Source: Ruminobacter sp964520475
GTDB lineage: Bacteria > Pseudomonadota > Gammaproteobacteria > Enterobacterales > Succinivibrionaceae
Direction of reading: 5' to 3'
Assembly (NCBI GenBank): GCA_964520475.1
Contig: CAZFNS010000005.1
Span: 1-64,000, forward strand
Length of the DNA: 64,000 nt
Shown piece after piece: positions 18,891 to 27,192 of this stretch. The translations under genes and the position numbers were made by a program. Each line of letters begins with the position of its first letter. Positions within the stretch are counted from its first letter, which is position 1. The notes beneath the pieces were generated by a model. It worked only from the letters and a program-made list of their open reading frames with translations. It had not been told where the DNA came from and made no database searches.

Positions 18891-19652
18891 TCAGAAATCC
18901 TTCTCGCAGGAGCTCTTGATCGCGGGCATGAGCTTCGCGTAATCCTGCTCCGTCCAGTAGAAGGTTCCCTCGCCGTCCCGGTATTTGTCGAACGATCTCC
19001 TCAGCCGGGCGACCATCTTGCGGAACTTCTTTTTGCTGATGGTCTTCTGCTCGCACTTGTCGAAGTCCACGATCCACACCTTGCCGGCCCCGTCGAACAG
19101 GATGTTGTCGATATTGAGATCGCTGTGGTAAACCCCGGCCTTGAACAGGCCGCCGACGGCGTCGCCCACCTTGGCGATCTCCTCGACGGTGAGTTTTCTC
19201 GTCGTCAGGATCTCGCTTAAGTTCTTCGCTCCGGGGATTTCCTGAACGACGATGTCGTTCACGGTGAAGAGGAGCCCGCGCTTCTCCTTGGCGGCCACGG
19301 GCTTGGGCACCGCGAGCCCCATTTTGCGCAGGGTCTGCAGCAGATCGAACTCGCGGAAAGACCGGTGGGAGGAGGAGAAGAAGGAGACGAATTTGTCCCC
19401 GAGGATCCCGCCGATCATCCCGCCGCGCCAGTAGTGGCGGATGAAGACCCGGTTGTCGCGGAAGTCGCGGACGTGGTACGTCTCGCCCCGGCCCTTGCGG
19501 ACGTCGATGACCCTGGCCGCGGTCTGGTATTTCTGCACGTCGAAATAGCCGATCACCTCGTCCGGATCGGTGTTTTCCGGGATGAACTCCGGGTTAGCCA
19601 CAACCGAAACGTTCTTCTTCCTGACCAGAAATTTGTCTTTAATCGCCGCCAT
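18891..19652 (-). CDS. kdkA: Kdo kinase
   Basis: Protein-kinase-like enzyme that phosphorylates the Kdo residue of the LPS inner core. The 253-residue protein shows the family segment IRHYWRGG, the catalytic loop HSDLNIDNIL and the metal-binding VDFDKC. The family is known from Haemophilus, Vibrio and Pasteurella, where a single phosphorylated Kdo replaces the Kdo disaccharide. The position among waaF, waaA and another heptosyltransferase supports the role. It could also be a related InaA-type kinase, but the motif set fits KdkA best. Confidence 0.9.
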   Translation of the reverse strand: MAAIKDKFLVRKKNVSVVANPEFIPENTDPDEVIGYFDVQKYQTAARVIDVRKGRGETYHVRDFRDNRVFIRHYWRGGMIGGILGDKFVSFFSSSHRSFREFDLLQTLRKMGLAVPKPVAAKEKRGLLFTVNDIVVQEIPGAKNLSEILTTRKLTVEEIAKVGDAVGGLFKAGVYHSDLNIDNILFDGAGKVWIVDFDKCEQKTISKKKFRKMVARLRRSFDKYRDGEGTFYWTEQDYAKLMPAIKSSCEKDF

Positions 19653-19950
19653 GCCGTCACCTTCCTGTCGTAAAAAAAATCACCGGCGCCAAACCCCGCG
19701 CCGCCCCGCCGCGCGGAAAGCCCTGCTGAAATTATAGCAACCGCCGCGCGTTTCAGGCAAAACAATTTTTCCCGCGCGGGCGGCCCGGGACCGGCCCCGG
19801 AGAGGGCGGAACCCCGCCCCGCGGCGGCGCCGCGCGGAAAACGAATCAACCTAACATTTTGCACAAAAATGACGATACATCCCCCGCGCTCGTTTTCTTT
19901 GCCTCCGTTCTACGTTATAATCGAATGTCGTACCTGTCCGGGATATCCAT
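19653..19950. other. Divergent spacer between kdkA and the GT9 gene
   Basis: About 300 bases without a credible gene. It is GC-rich near kdkA and turns AT-rich near the GT9 gene, where a -10 element is visible at 19916-19921. Confidence 0.5.
19916..19921 (+). promoter_or_regulatory. -10 element for the GT9-coaD operon
   Basis: TATAAT 30 bases before the ATG of the heptosyltransferase-like gene. No clear -35 at the usual spacing. Confidence 0.5.
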
Positions 19951-21012
19951 ATGTCAAAAGAAACCGATCCGAAAAATATCTGCTGCCTGCGCCTTTCCTC
20001 CATAGGGGACTGCATCAGCGCCCTGGCCGTCGTCCAGATGATCGCCAGACAGCGCCCGGACGACCGCATCGCCTGGCTCATCGGCAAGGCCGAAAGCGCC
20101 CTGATGAAGGGCATTCCCGGCATAGAGTTCATCCCCTTCAGCAAAAAAGACGGGCTGAAGGCGTACCTCGAGGCGCGCAAGGCCCTCAAAGACCGGAAAT
20201 TCGACTGCCTGCTCGACATGCAGAGCTCCCTCAAGGCCAGTTTTCTGTCCCTGCTGGTCAGGGCGCCCGTCAAATACGGCTTCGACGCCGAGCGCGCCAT
20301 GGACATGCAGCAGCTGTTCACCACCGTCAAGGTGCCGTCGCCCGAATCGCCGCACGTGATCGACGGGTTCATGGCGTTCGCGGAGGCCATCGGCTGCAAG
20401 GCGGAGAAACCGACCTGGAACTTCTACCTCAAAGACAGGGAATACGAGCTCGCCCGCAAGTACGGCATAGACAAGAGAACGGTCGTCCTTTCGCCGTGCA
20501 GCTCCAAGGATTACAAGAACTGGAGCAACATCGGCTACATCGAGATCTGCCGCCACGCCGCGCTCCGGGGCTTCAAGATCGCGCTGTGCTCGGGCAGGTC
20601 GTCGAAGGAGCTGGCTCTGGTCCAGATCATCGAGGACGGGCTCGCCTCCATCAGGAACAGCGTCATAAACATCTCGGGGAAGACGAGCCTGCGCGAGATG
20701 CTGGCGGTGATCGACTCGTCGGCCCTGGTGATATCCCCGGACTCCGCCGCCGTGCACATGGCCAACGCCCTGAACGTCCCGGTCGTGGGCATATACGCGA
20801 ACCACGACCCGAAGAGGGTCGGCCCGGTGAACTTCATGAAGTACGCGGTTTCGATTTACGACGAAGAGATCAAGAAGGAGCGCGGCGACGTCTCCTCCCT
20901 GAAATGGCGGACCCGCGTCAGGAACAAGCGCGCCATGCTCAGCATCACCTCGCAGCAGGTGAAAAGCGCCCTGGACCGGATCATCGAAGATTTTCATTTG
21001 CAGCAGGAGTGA
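19951..21012 (+). CDS. Heptosyltransferase-family (GT9) glycosyltransferase, LPS core
   Basis: A 353-residue GT9 protein with N-terminal CCLRLSSIGDCISALAVV, which matches the heptosyltransferase signature, and a C-terminal donor-binding segment SPDSAAVHMANAL. It is most likely an LPS inner-core heptosyltransferase, WaaC-like or a WaaQ-type accessory enzyme; the exact acceptor cannot be read from sequence. It ends one base before coaD, so the two are probably cotranscribed. Confidence 0.85.
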   Translation: MSKETDPKNICCLRLSSIGDCISALAVVQMIARQRPDDRIAWLIGKAESALMKGIPGIEFIPFSKKDGLKAYLEARKALKDRKFDCLLDMQSSLKASFLSLLVRAPVKYGFDAERAMDMQQLFTTVKVPSPESPHVIDGFMAFAEAIGCKAEKPTWNFYLKDREYELARKYGIDKRTVVLSPCSSKDYKNWSNIGYIEICRHAALRGFKIALCSGRSSKELALVQIIEDGLASIRNSVINISGKTSLREMLAVIDSSALVISPDSAAVHMANALNVPVVGIYANHDPKRVGPVNFMKYAVSIYDEEIKKERGDVSSLKWRTRVRNKRAMLSITSQQVKSALDRIIEDFHLQQE

Positions 21013-21013
21013 T

Positions 21014-21508
21014 ATGCTCGCGGTATACCCCGGGACTTTCGACCCCTTCACAGTCGGACATCTGGACGTTCTCCGCCGGGCATCGCGGCTGTTCGGCAGG
21101 ATTGTGGTCGCCGTCTGCAGCAGCCCGTCCAAGCACACCCTGTTCACCCTCGACGAGCGGGTGCTCATGATTGAGGAATGCCTCCGGGGATCTCCCGGAA
21201 TCGAGGTCAGGGGATATTCCGGGCTGCTGGTCGATCTGCTGGCGGATCTCGACGCCGGTTTTCTCATCAGGGGGATAAGGAACGCCCGCGACTGCGAGTA
21301 CGAGCTCGAGCTGACCGGCATGTACCGGGACTTCCTGCCCGCCCTCGAAATCGTGATGCTCCCGGCGGACATCAGGTACGCCCACATCTCCGCGACCCTC
21401 GTCCGGGAAATCTACCGGCACGGCGGGGACATCTCCCGATACGTGCCCGAAGAGATCCGCGAGAGCGTCCGCCGGACGCGCGACCGCGACCGCGACCGCC
21501 GGCCCTGA
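21014..21508 (+). CDS. coaD: Phosphopantetheine adenylyltransferase
   Basis: Transfers AMP from ATP to 4'-phosphopantetheine in coenzyme A synthesis. The 164-residue protein has the nucleotidyltransferase motif YPGTFDPFTVGHLD and the C-terminal ISATLVRE. A basic repetitive tail (Arg-Asp-Arg-Asp) extends it slightly past the E. coli length (159). coaBC of the same pathway lies about 2 kb away. Confidence 0.97.
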   Translation: MLAVYPGTFDPFTVGHLDVLRRASRLFGRIVVAVCSSPSKHTLFTLDERVLMIEECLRGSPGIEVRGYSGLLVDLLADLDAGFLIRGIRNARDCEYELELTGMYRDFLPALEIVMLPADIRYAHISATLVREIYRHGGDISRYVPEEIRESVRRTRDRDRDRRP

Positions 21509-21525
21509 CGCGGCGCCCCGGGGCC

Positions 21526-22350
21526 TCAGGACTTCTGGCAGCCGGGGCAGAAAAACGCGCGCCGCCCGCCCGCGACCGCGCTTCGGATCGTCCCGCCGCA
21601 CCGCGGGCACTTCTCTCCTTCCCGGCCGTAAACGTTCAGCTTCAGCGCGAAATAACCGGGCCGCCCGTCCGCCCCGCTGAAATCGCGGATGGTCGTGCCG
21701 CCGCTCGCTACGGAATCCGCGAGGATCGCCCGGGCCGCCCGCGCGATCCCGTCGCAGCGCTCCCGGTCCAGAGCCCCCGCGGGCGTGCGCGGGTCGATCC
21801 CGCAGGCGAACAGGATCTCGCTCGCGTAGATGTTGCCGATGCCGGCGACGGCGTCCCCGTTCATCAGCGCCTGCCTTACCGAAACCTTCGGGTGCCGGCG
21901 GAAAGCGTCGTAAAGAACGCCGCCGCCGAAGCCTTCGCCGAGCGGCTCGGGCCCGAGCCGCGCCAGATATTTGCTCCCGAAGACGTCCGCGTCTTTCCCG
22001 AACCACAGGAACAGGCCGAACCGGCGCGCGTCGTTGAGCCGCACGGCCCGGCCGTCCCCGAGGCGGATCTCCGCCCGGTCGTGCTTTCTGAGGGGATCGC
22101 CCGCGCCGCACACCCGGAGATTGCCGGTCATGCCCAGATGAATGAGGACGCTGCCCCGGTCGGTCGCGACCACGATGTACTTGCCGCGCCGCTTAAGCCC
22201 CGTGACCCGCAAATCCCGCAGCGCGGCGAACTCGGGGCTTATGTCCTCGCGCAGTTTGGGATCGAAGATCCCGAAATCCGTGATTAACGCGCCGGAGAGC
22301 GCGGGGGCCACGCCCCTGAGGGTCACCTCGACTTCCGGAAGCTCAGGCAT
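21526..22350 (-). CDS. mutM: Formamidopyrimidine-DNA glycosylase
   Basis: Bifunctional glycosylase/AP lyase that removes 8-oxoguanine. The 274-residue protein has the catalytic N-terminus MPELPEVEV (Pro2, Glu3), the helix-two-turn-helix region around YASEILFACGIDP, and a C-terminal four-cysteine zinc finger (CPRC ... CPGC). It is convergent with coaD and lies downstream of rpmB-rpmG behind a terminator. Confidence 0.97.
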   Translation of the reverse strand: MPELPEVEVTLRGVAPALSGALITDFGIFDPKLREDISPEFAALRDLRVTGLKRRGKYIVVATDRGSVLIHLGMTGNLRVCGAGDPLRKHDRAEIRLGDGRAVRLNDARRFGLFLWFGKDADVFGSKYLARLGPEPLGEGFGGGVLYDAFRRHPKVSVRQALMNGDAVAGIGNIYASEILFACGIDPRTPAGALDRERCDGIARAARAILADSVASGGTTIRDFSGADGRPGYFALKLNVYGREGEKCPRCGGTIRSAVAGGRRAFFCPGCQKS

Positions 22351-22363
22351 TTTTCACGCTCCG

Positions 22364-22391
22364 TAAAAAAACCCGGGAGCGCGTCCCGGGT
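22364..22391 (-). terminator. Terminator of the rpmB-rpmG operon
   Basis: Read on the minus strand, ACCCGGGA pairs with TCCCGGGT across a five-base loop and is followed by a T-run. It separates rpmG from mutM. Confidence 0.85.
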
Positions 22392-22424
22392 TTGTCCTTT
22401 CCGAATACCGAATGCAAGGCGCGG

Positions 22425-22595
22425 CTACTTGATCTTGCCTTCCTTGTAAATCACGTGCTTGCGCACGACCGGGTCGTATTTCTTGATTTCCATCTTTTCC
22501 GGCATGGTGCGCTTGTTCTTGGTGGTGGTGTAGAAATGACCGGTACCGGCCGTGGAATTTAAGCGAATCTTTTCGCGTCCGCCTTTTGCAGCCAT
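22425..22595 (-). CDS. rpmG: 50S ribosomal protein L33
   Basis: A 56-residue basic protein starting MAAKGGREKIRL and ending KEGKIK, the usual L33 termini. It has no zinc cysteine pairs, so it is the zinc-independent form. It follows rpmB by 22 bases in the conserved rpmB-rpmG pair. It was translated by hand because it is short. Confidence 0.96.
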   Translation of the reverse strand: MAAKGGREKIRLNSTAGTGHFYTTTKNKRTMPEKMEIKKYDPVVRKHVIYKEGKIK

Positions 22596-22617
22596 CTTTA
22601 TGCTCCTCCGTTATCCG

Positions 22618-22854
22618 TTATACCGCGGCGCCCTGGGCGCGCATGTCGGCGAGAACCTTGTCGATGCCCACCTTGTCGATGGTGCGCATCGCTTTCGCGG
22701 TTAAGCGCAGTCTCACAAACCTGTTTTCCGATTCCACCCAGAACCTGTGCGTCTGAAGATTCGGGAGGAAACGCCGGCGCGTGGCGTTTTTCGCGTGGGA
22801 ACGGTTGTTACCCACCGCGGGACGCTTTCCCGTAACCTGGCATACTCTTGACAT
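22618..22854 (-). CDS. rpmB: 50S ribosomal protein L28
   Basis: A 78-residue protein with MSRVCQVTGKRP, NNRSHAKNATRRRF and RFVRLRLTAKAMRTIDK, the expected length and motifs for proteobacterial L28. It is first gene of the rpmB-rpmG operon and is divergent from coaBC. Confidence 0.97.
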   Translation of the reverse strand: MSRVCQVTGKRPAVGNNRSHAKNATRRRFLPNLQTHRFWVESENRFVRLRLTAKAMRTIDKVGIDKVLADMRAQGAAV

Positions 22855-22940
22855 TGTCCGTCACTCCAAATTTTAAAATAACCTTTACTTTAACAACCCA
22901 GAAGCGAACTTCAAGGCGTGCGTTCGTATAATAGAGCGGA

Positions 22941-22969
22941 TTTATACTATATTTACGCGAAATTTGCAA
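22941..22969 (-). promoter_or_regulatory. Sigma-70 promoter for rpmB-rpmG
   Basis: On the minus strand TTGCAA and TATAAA are separated by exactly 17 bases, about 90 bases upstream of the rpmB ATG. Confidence 0.65.
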
Positions 22970-23109
22970 CACGTATAAGACAAACCGCGGCAAAAACCGC
23001 CGCCCGATCCGGCGGCGCGGCGCGGCGGGACCCGGCCCCGCCGGCCCGGATAGGGCATTTTAGCACAAGAAACGCGCGATTGTACACAAATCACAATTTA
23101 TTTCTCCCC

Positions 23110-23138
23110 TTGGGCGGACGCGCGGGGTATGGTATATT
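23110..23138 (+). promoter_or_regulatory. Sigma-70 promoter for coaBC
   Basis: TTGGGC and TATATT with a 17-base spacer lie about 55 bases upstream of the coaBC ATG. The rest of the 336-base spacer between rpmB and coaBC holds no credible gene. Confidence 0.55.
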
Positions 23139-23190
23139 CTTTCCTTGAGCCGCCCGGAAGATCGGCGGGCGGGTTTTGCGGGGCAACCAG

Positions 23191-24423
23191 ATGAGTTTAA
23201 GCAACAAATTTATCATAGTCGGCGTCACCGGCGGGATCGCCGCCTACAAGAGCGCCCATCTTGTCAGATGCCTGAGAAAAAAAGGCGCGGAAGTGCGGGT
23301 GATCATGACCGAAGCCGCGAAATCGTTCATCACGGAGCTTACGCTGCAGGCCTTAAGCGGCCGGCCGGTTCTTTCCGACATGCTGACCCCGGGCGGCGGA
23401 AGCGGCATCGACCACATAGAACTGTCCGGACGGGCCGACGCCGTCGTCGTCGCCCCCGCCACGGCGCACACCATAGCCAGGATGCGCGCGGGCATGGCGG
23501 ACGACCTGCTGACGGCGACGGTCCTGGCGGCCGCCTGCCCGGTCTTCGTCGCCCCGGCCATGAACGAGCGCATGCTGCGTAACCCCGCCACCCGGGAGAA
23601 CCTCCGCGTCCTCGCGGAGCGCGGTTTCCGGATCGTCGGCCCGGACACGGGCTTCCAGGCCTGCGGGGCGACGGGCCCCGGCCGGATGGCCGAGCCGGAG
23701 GAGATCGCCGCGCGCGTCGAAAGCGCGCTCGGACCCCGCCCGCTCGCGGGGGTGAAGACGGTCATAACCGCCGGCCCCACCGTCGAGCCCATCGATCCGG
23801 TCAGGTTCATCGCCAACCGCAGCTCCGGGAAAATGGGCTACGCCATAGCCGCCGCCGCGGCGGAGCGCGGGGCGGACGTGACGCTGATAAGCGGCCCGGT
23901 GAGCCTGGAGCCTCCGGCGGGCGTCGCAACGATCAGGGTGGAAACGGCTCTGGAAATGCTCGCCGCGGTGCGGGAACGCGCCCCCGGCGCGGACATCTTC
24001 GTCGCCTGCGCGGCGGTCGCCGACTTCAGGCCGGCCCGGGCCGCCGGCCGTAAAATAAAGAAGAAGGAACTGAGCGGCGCGCCGAGCCTCGAACTGACGG
24101 AAAATCCCGACATCCTGGCCGAAACCGCGCGCGGCCCCGGGCGGCCGCGGCTCGTGGTCGGCTTCGCCGCGGAGACGGAAAACGTCCTCGCGAACGCCCG
24201 CGAGAAACTGGCCGCCAAGAACGCCGACGTCATCGTCGCCAACGACGTGACGGATCCGGACGGGGGGTTCGGCCGCGACACCAACAGCATAATTTTCGTC
24301 AGCAGGAAACTGCCGGAAAAATCAATAAAAAACTGTTCAAAAAGGGAGCTCGGTAATATAATTATGGAGTTCTGCACGGCGTATCCCCGCGAAGAGCGGG
24401 AGGACCCGCCCGGCAGCGCCTGA
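23191..24423 (+). CDS. coaBC: Bifunctional phosphopantothenoylcysteine decarboxylase / phosphopantothenate-cysteine ligase
   Basis: Two consecutive steps of coenzyme A synthesis. The 410-residue protein has the flavin-binding CoaC domain (about 1-185) with GVTGGIAAYK, the catalytic His75 in SGIDHIELS and the PAMNERML motif, followed by the CoaB domain with AGPTVEPIDPVRFIANRSSGKMG. The ATG at 23191 is chosen; a TTG codon 15 bases upstream in frame is less likely. The place next to rpmB-rpmG is conserved in gammaproteobacteria. Confidence 0.96.
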   Translation: MSLSNKFIIVGVTGGIAAYKSAHLVRCLRKKGAEVRVIMTEAAKSFITELTLQALSGRPVLSDMLTPGGGSGIDHIELSGRADAVVVAPATAHTIARMRAGMADDLLTATVLAAACPVFVAPAMNERMLRNPATRENLRVLAERGFRIVGPDTGFQACGATGPGRMAEPEEIAARVESALGPRPLAGVKTVITAGPTVEPIDPVRFIANRSSGKMGYAIAAAAAERGADVTLISGPVSLEPPAGVATIRVETALEMLAAVRERAPGADIFVACAAVADFRPARAAGRKIKKKELSGAPSLELTENPDILAETARGPGRPRLVVGFAAETENVLANAREKLAAKNADVIVANDVTDPDGGFGRDTNSIIFVSRKLPEKSIKNCSKRELGNIIMEFCTAYPREEREDPPGSA

Positions 24424-24496
24424 TTCCGCGGCCCCGCCGCCGGAGAAAAATTCATTAATCCTTTTGTATTGTCGTATTTCTCAGGAAATTTAAAAT

Positions 24497-25384
24497 ATGC
24501 CAGAAGAAACCGTAACCCAAAACGCGGCGGAAACCGCGAGGCCGGTGACCGAAATGCTGCCGAAGCAGCTGTGGAGCGATCCGATCGGTTACGTCCAGGA
24601 TCACCAGGACGTAATCACCGGCGTGTGCTTCGATATCATCATGGCCATCGTCATTCTCGTCGTCGGCTGGATGATCGCAAAATTCTTCGCGAAGATCTCG
24701 TCCTCGCTGATGAACAAGGCCAAAGTCGAGCCCACCATCTCGAAATTCGTGGCGAACATCATCAAATACGCCATCCTGGTCTTCGCCGTGACGGCGGCGC
24801 TGAGCCAGCTCGGCATCCAGACGGCCTCGTTCGTGGCGATTATCGGTGCGGCATCCTTTGCCGTCGCGATGTCCCTGCAGGGTTCGCTGTCCAACTTCGC
24901 CGCCGGCGTGCTGCTCCTCATCTTCCGTCCGATTAAGGTCGGCGAGTTCGTCGACGTGGCCGGCCAGCAGGGCGTGGTCGACGAGATCACCATCTTCACC
25001 ACCACTCTCACCACTCTCGACAACAAGGTGGTCATCATCCCCAACAGCGCCGTCAGCGCCGGGACCATCACCAACTACTCGAGGCTGGAAAAGAGACGCG
25101 TCGACTTCGTATTCCACGTCGAGTACGGCTCGGATCTCAAGAAGGTCACGGATGTCCTCACCAAGACTTTCGAAAGCGACCCGAGGGTTATTAAGGAAGA
25201 CGGGATCACCGTCGTGGTCGGCGAGCTCAACACCTCGGCGGTCGACTTCATCTGCCGCGCGTGGGTGAAGAACGCCGATTACTGGGACGTGTTCTTCGAT
25301 TCGAACGCCAACGTCTACAACAACCTGCGCGCCGCCGGCGTCGGCATTCCGTACCAGACCTTCACGGTCATCAACAAGAAATAA
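24497..25384 (+). CDS. mscS: Small-conductance mechanosensitive channel
   Basis: Tension-gated inner-membrane channel that releases osmolytes on osmotic downshock. The 295-residue protein (E. coli 286) has three transmembrane helices, the pore-lining TM3 with its Ala/Gly pattern (IIGAASFAVAMSLQGSLSN), the beta domain (GEFVDVAGQQGVVDEI, IIPNSAV) and a C-terminal alpha/beta vestibule. A strong terminator follows it. Confidence 0.95.
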   Translation: MPEETVTQNAAETARPVTEMLPKQLWSDPIGYVQDHQDVITGVCFDIIMAIVILVVGWMIAKFFAKISSSLMNKAKVEPTISKFVANIIKYAILVFAVTAALSQLGIQTASFVAIIGAASFAVAMSLQGSLSNFAAGVLLLIFRPIKVGEFVDVAGQQGVVDEITIFTTTLTTLDNKVVIIPNSAVSAGTITNYSRLEKRRVDFVFHVEYGSDLKKVTDVLTKTFESDPRVIKEDGITVVVGELNTSAVDFICRAWVKNADYWDVFFDSNANVYNNLRAAGVGIPYQTFTVINKK

Positions 25385-25425
25385 GCGCCGGTTCGGTTCC
25401 GGCGGCTGCCGGAACCCGGCCGGAG

Positions 25426-25453
25426 GGCGCGTCCGCGGACGCGCCTTTTTTTT
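25426..25453 (+). terminator. Terminator after mscS
   Basis: GGCGCGTCC pairs with GGACGCGCC and is followed by eight T residues, a classic intrinsic terminator. Confidence 0.9.
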
Positions 25454-25462
25454 CGCGCCCGC

Positions 25463-26119
25463 TTACGCGGACCTCTTCACGCCGTATTTTTCCCGGTACT
25501 CCTCCAGGCGGGCGAGCTGCTCGCCGAGTCCGGCCTCGTCCCTCATGTAGCCCGCGAGGTCGGAAAGCGTCACGATCGAGTAAACCGGCACGCCGTAATC
25601 CCGCTCCGTCTCCTGCACGGCGCCGAGCTCCCCCGTGCCGCGCTCCTCGCGGTCGAGGGCGATGATCACGGCCGCGAGCCGGGCGTCCGGCCGCGCGGCG
25701 ATGAGCCGCGCCGACTCGCGCACGGCCGTGCCGGCGGTCATGACGTCGTCGATGAGCGCCACCCGCCCGGCCAGGGGCGCGCCCACGAGGGCGCCGCCCT
25801 CGCCGTGATCCTTCGCCTCTTTCCGGTTGAAGGCCCACGGGGTCTCCCGGCCGTACTTGCGCGCGCGGGCGATGGCCGCCGCCGCGACCAGCGGGATGCC
25901 CTTGTAGGCGGGACCGAACAGCACGTCGAACTCCGCGCCGGAATCCTCCAGGGCGTCGGCGTAGTATTCGCCGAGGGCGCCCAGATCGGCCCCGGTGCAG
26001 AACAGGCCGGCGTTGAAGAAGTACGGGCTCACCCGGCCCGATTTGAGCGTGAAGGTGCCGAAGCGCAGCACGTTCCTCCGCAGCGCCAGTTCGATAAATT
26101 TTCTCTTGTATTCTTTCAT
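25463..26119 (-). CDS. pyrE: Orotate phosphoribosyltransferase
   Basis: Makes orotidine monophosphate from orotate and PRPP in pyrimidine synthesis. The 218-residue protein (E. coli 213) has the substrate-binding N-terminal segment LKSGRVSPYFFNAG, GPAYKGIPL, and the PRPP-binding loop VALIDDVMTAGTA. The start MKEYKRKFIE is the family start; longer in-frame ATGs lie in the divergent promoter region of yicC. Confidence 0.97.
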   Translation of the reverse strand: MKEYKRKFIELALRRNVLRFGTFTLKSGRVSPYFFNAGLFCTGADLGALGEYYADALEDSGAEFDVLFGPAYKGIPLVAAAAIARARKYGRETPWAFNRKEAKDHGEGGALVGAPLAGRVALIDDVMTAGTAVRESARLIAARPDARLAAVIIALDREERGTGELGAVQETERDYGVPVYSIVTLSDLAGYMRDEAGLGEQLARLEEYREKYGVKRSA

Positions 26120-26165
26120 GGGGGAATTCCCGGCAAAACCGTCTGTCATTATTAAAATTAACCTG

Positions 26166-26171
26166 TATAAT
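26166..26171 (+). promoter_or_regulatory. Extended -10 promoter for yicC
   Basis: TATAAT with TG just upstream, 36 bases before the yicC ATG, in the divergent spacer shared with pyrE. Confidence 0.6.
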
Positions 26172-26207
26172 ATCACAGCGGACGGCGGATTTGCACAGGA
26201 GAAGACT

Positions 26208-27128
26208 ATGATACGCAGCATGACGGGATTCGCGGCGGTCACCGCTCAGAACGACGAATACAGGATCGAGGCGAGCCTGAGATCGGTCAACTCGCGCTAC
26301 AGCGAGGTTTCGCTCAAACTCCCCGAGCAGCTCAGGGCGTACGATCCGGAGATACGCAACAAATTCAAGGACTTTTTCGCGAGGGGCAAGTTCGACCTGA
26401 CCGTAAGCGTCGCGAGCGTCCCCGGCGGGCCCGGGGACGGCGCGGGAGCGGTTCTGAACGAGGCCCTGCTCGGAACGCTGCTGGCCGGGGCCGACGAAGT
26501 CGTCGGCAGGTTCAAAGCCCTGGACCGCCACGCGTGCGCGGTGACCTTCTCCCCGGAGAGGTTCCTGTTTTATCCGGGCGTCCTCCAGGAAAAGAGGCCG
26601 GAGGAAAACGCGGCGCCGGACGCGGCCGCCGAGGCCAGGCTGAAGGAACTGGCGTTCGGGGCCATAGACGGCTGCATGGTCAAACTCAGCGAGGCGAGAG
26701 AGCTCGAGGGCGCGAAGATCCTGGTCTTCCTCACGGATCACCTGGACGCCATCGAGGCGCTCAGGAACAAAATCTTCGCCAACATGCCCGCCATCGTCGA
26801 GTGGCAGAAGAAAAAGGTCGCGGACTTCCTCGCGGCCCATCAGGTGAAAGCCGACGAGAGCCTGCTCGAGCAGGAGATCGTGCTGCTCGCCCAGCGCATG
26901 GACATCGCCGAGGAGCTTAACCGCCTCAGCTCGCACATCGCCCAGACCAGGCACATCCTGGAAAAAGGCGGCGTCTGCGGCAAGCGGCTGGATTTCATGA
27001 TGCAGGAGTTCAACCGGGAGACCAACACCGTCGCTTCCAAATCGATCAGCACGGCGATAACCGCCGACGCGGTGGAGCTCAAGGTGCAGATCGAGCAGAT
27101 GCGGGAGCAGATCCAGAACATCGAATGA
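26208..27128 (+). CDS. yicC: YicC family endoribonuclease
   Basis: A 306-residue protein with the YicC N-terminal signature MIRSMTGFA, the middle segment RSVNSRYSEVSLKLPE, and the C-terminal DUF1732 region with RLDFMMQEFNRETNTVASKS. YicC of E. coli has been shown to be an endoribonuclease involved in small-RNA turnover. AGGAGAAG precedes the chosen ATG. E. coli yicC also lies near pyrE. Confidence 0.94.
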   Translation: MIRSMTGFAAVTAQNDEYRIEASLRSVNSRYSEVSLKLPEQLRAYDPEIRNKFKDFFARGKFDLTVSVASVPGGPGDGAGAVLNEALLGTLLAGADEVVGRFKALDRHACAVTFSPERFLFYPGVLQEKRPEENAAPDAAAEARLKELAFGAIDGCMVKLSEARELEGAKILVFLTDHLDAIEALRNKIFANMPAIVEWQKKKVADFLAAHQVKADESLLEQEIVLLAQRMDIAEELNRLSSHIAQTRHILEKGGVCGKRLDFMMQEFNRETNTVASKSISTAITADAVELKVQIEQMREQIQNIE

Positions 27129-27147
27129 CGCGCGCCGCGCGGCGCGG

Positions 27148-27178
27148 GGGGGAGGCCGGGCCTCCCCCTTTCTTTTTT
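27148..27178 (+). terminator. Terminator after yicC
   Basis: GGGGGAGG pairs with CCTCCCCC across a five-base loop and is followed by a T-rich tail, between the convergent yicC and cysS genes. Confidence 0.8.
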
Positions 27179-27192
27179 CCGGGCGGGAAAAA

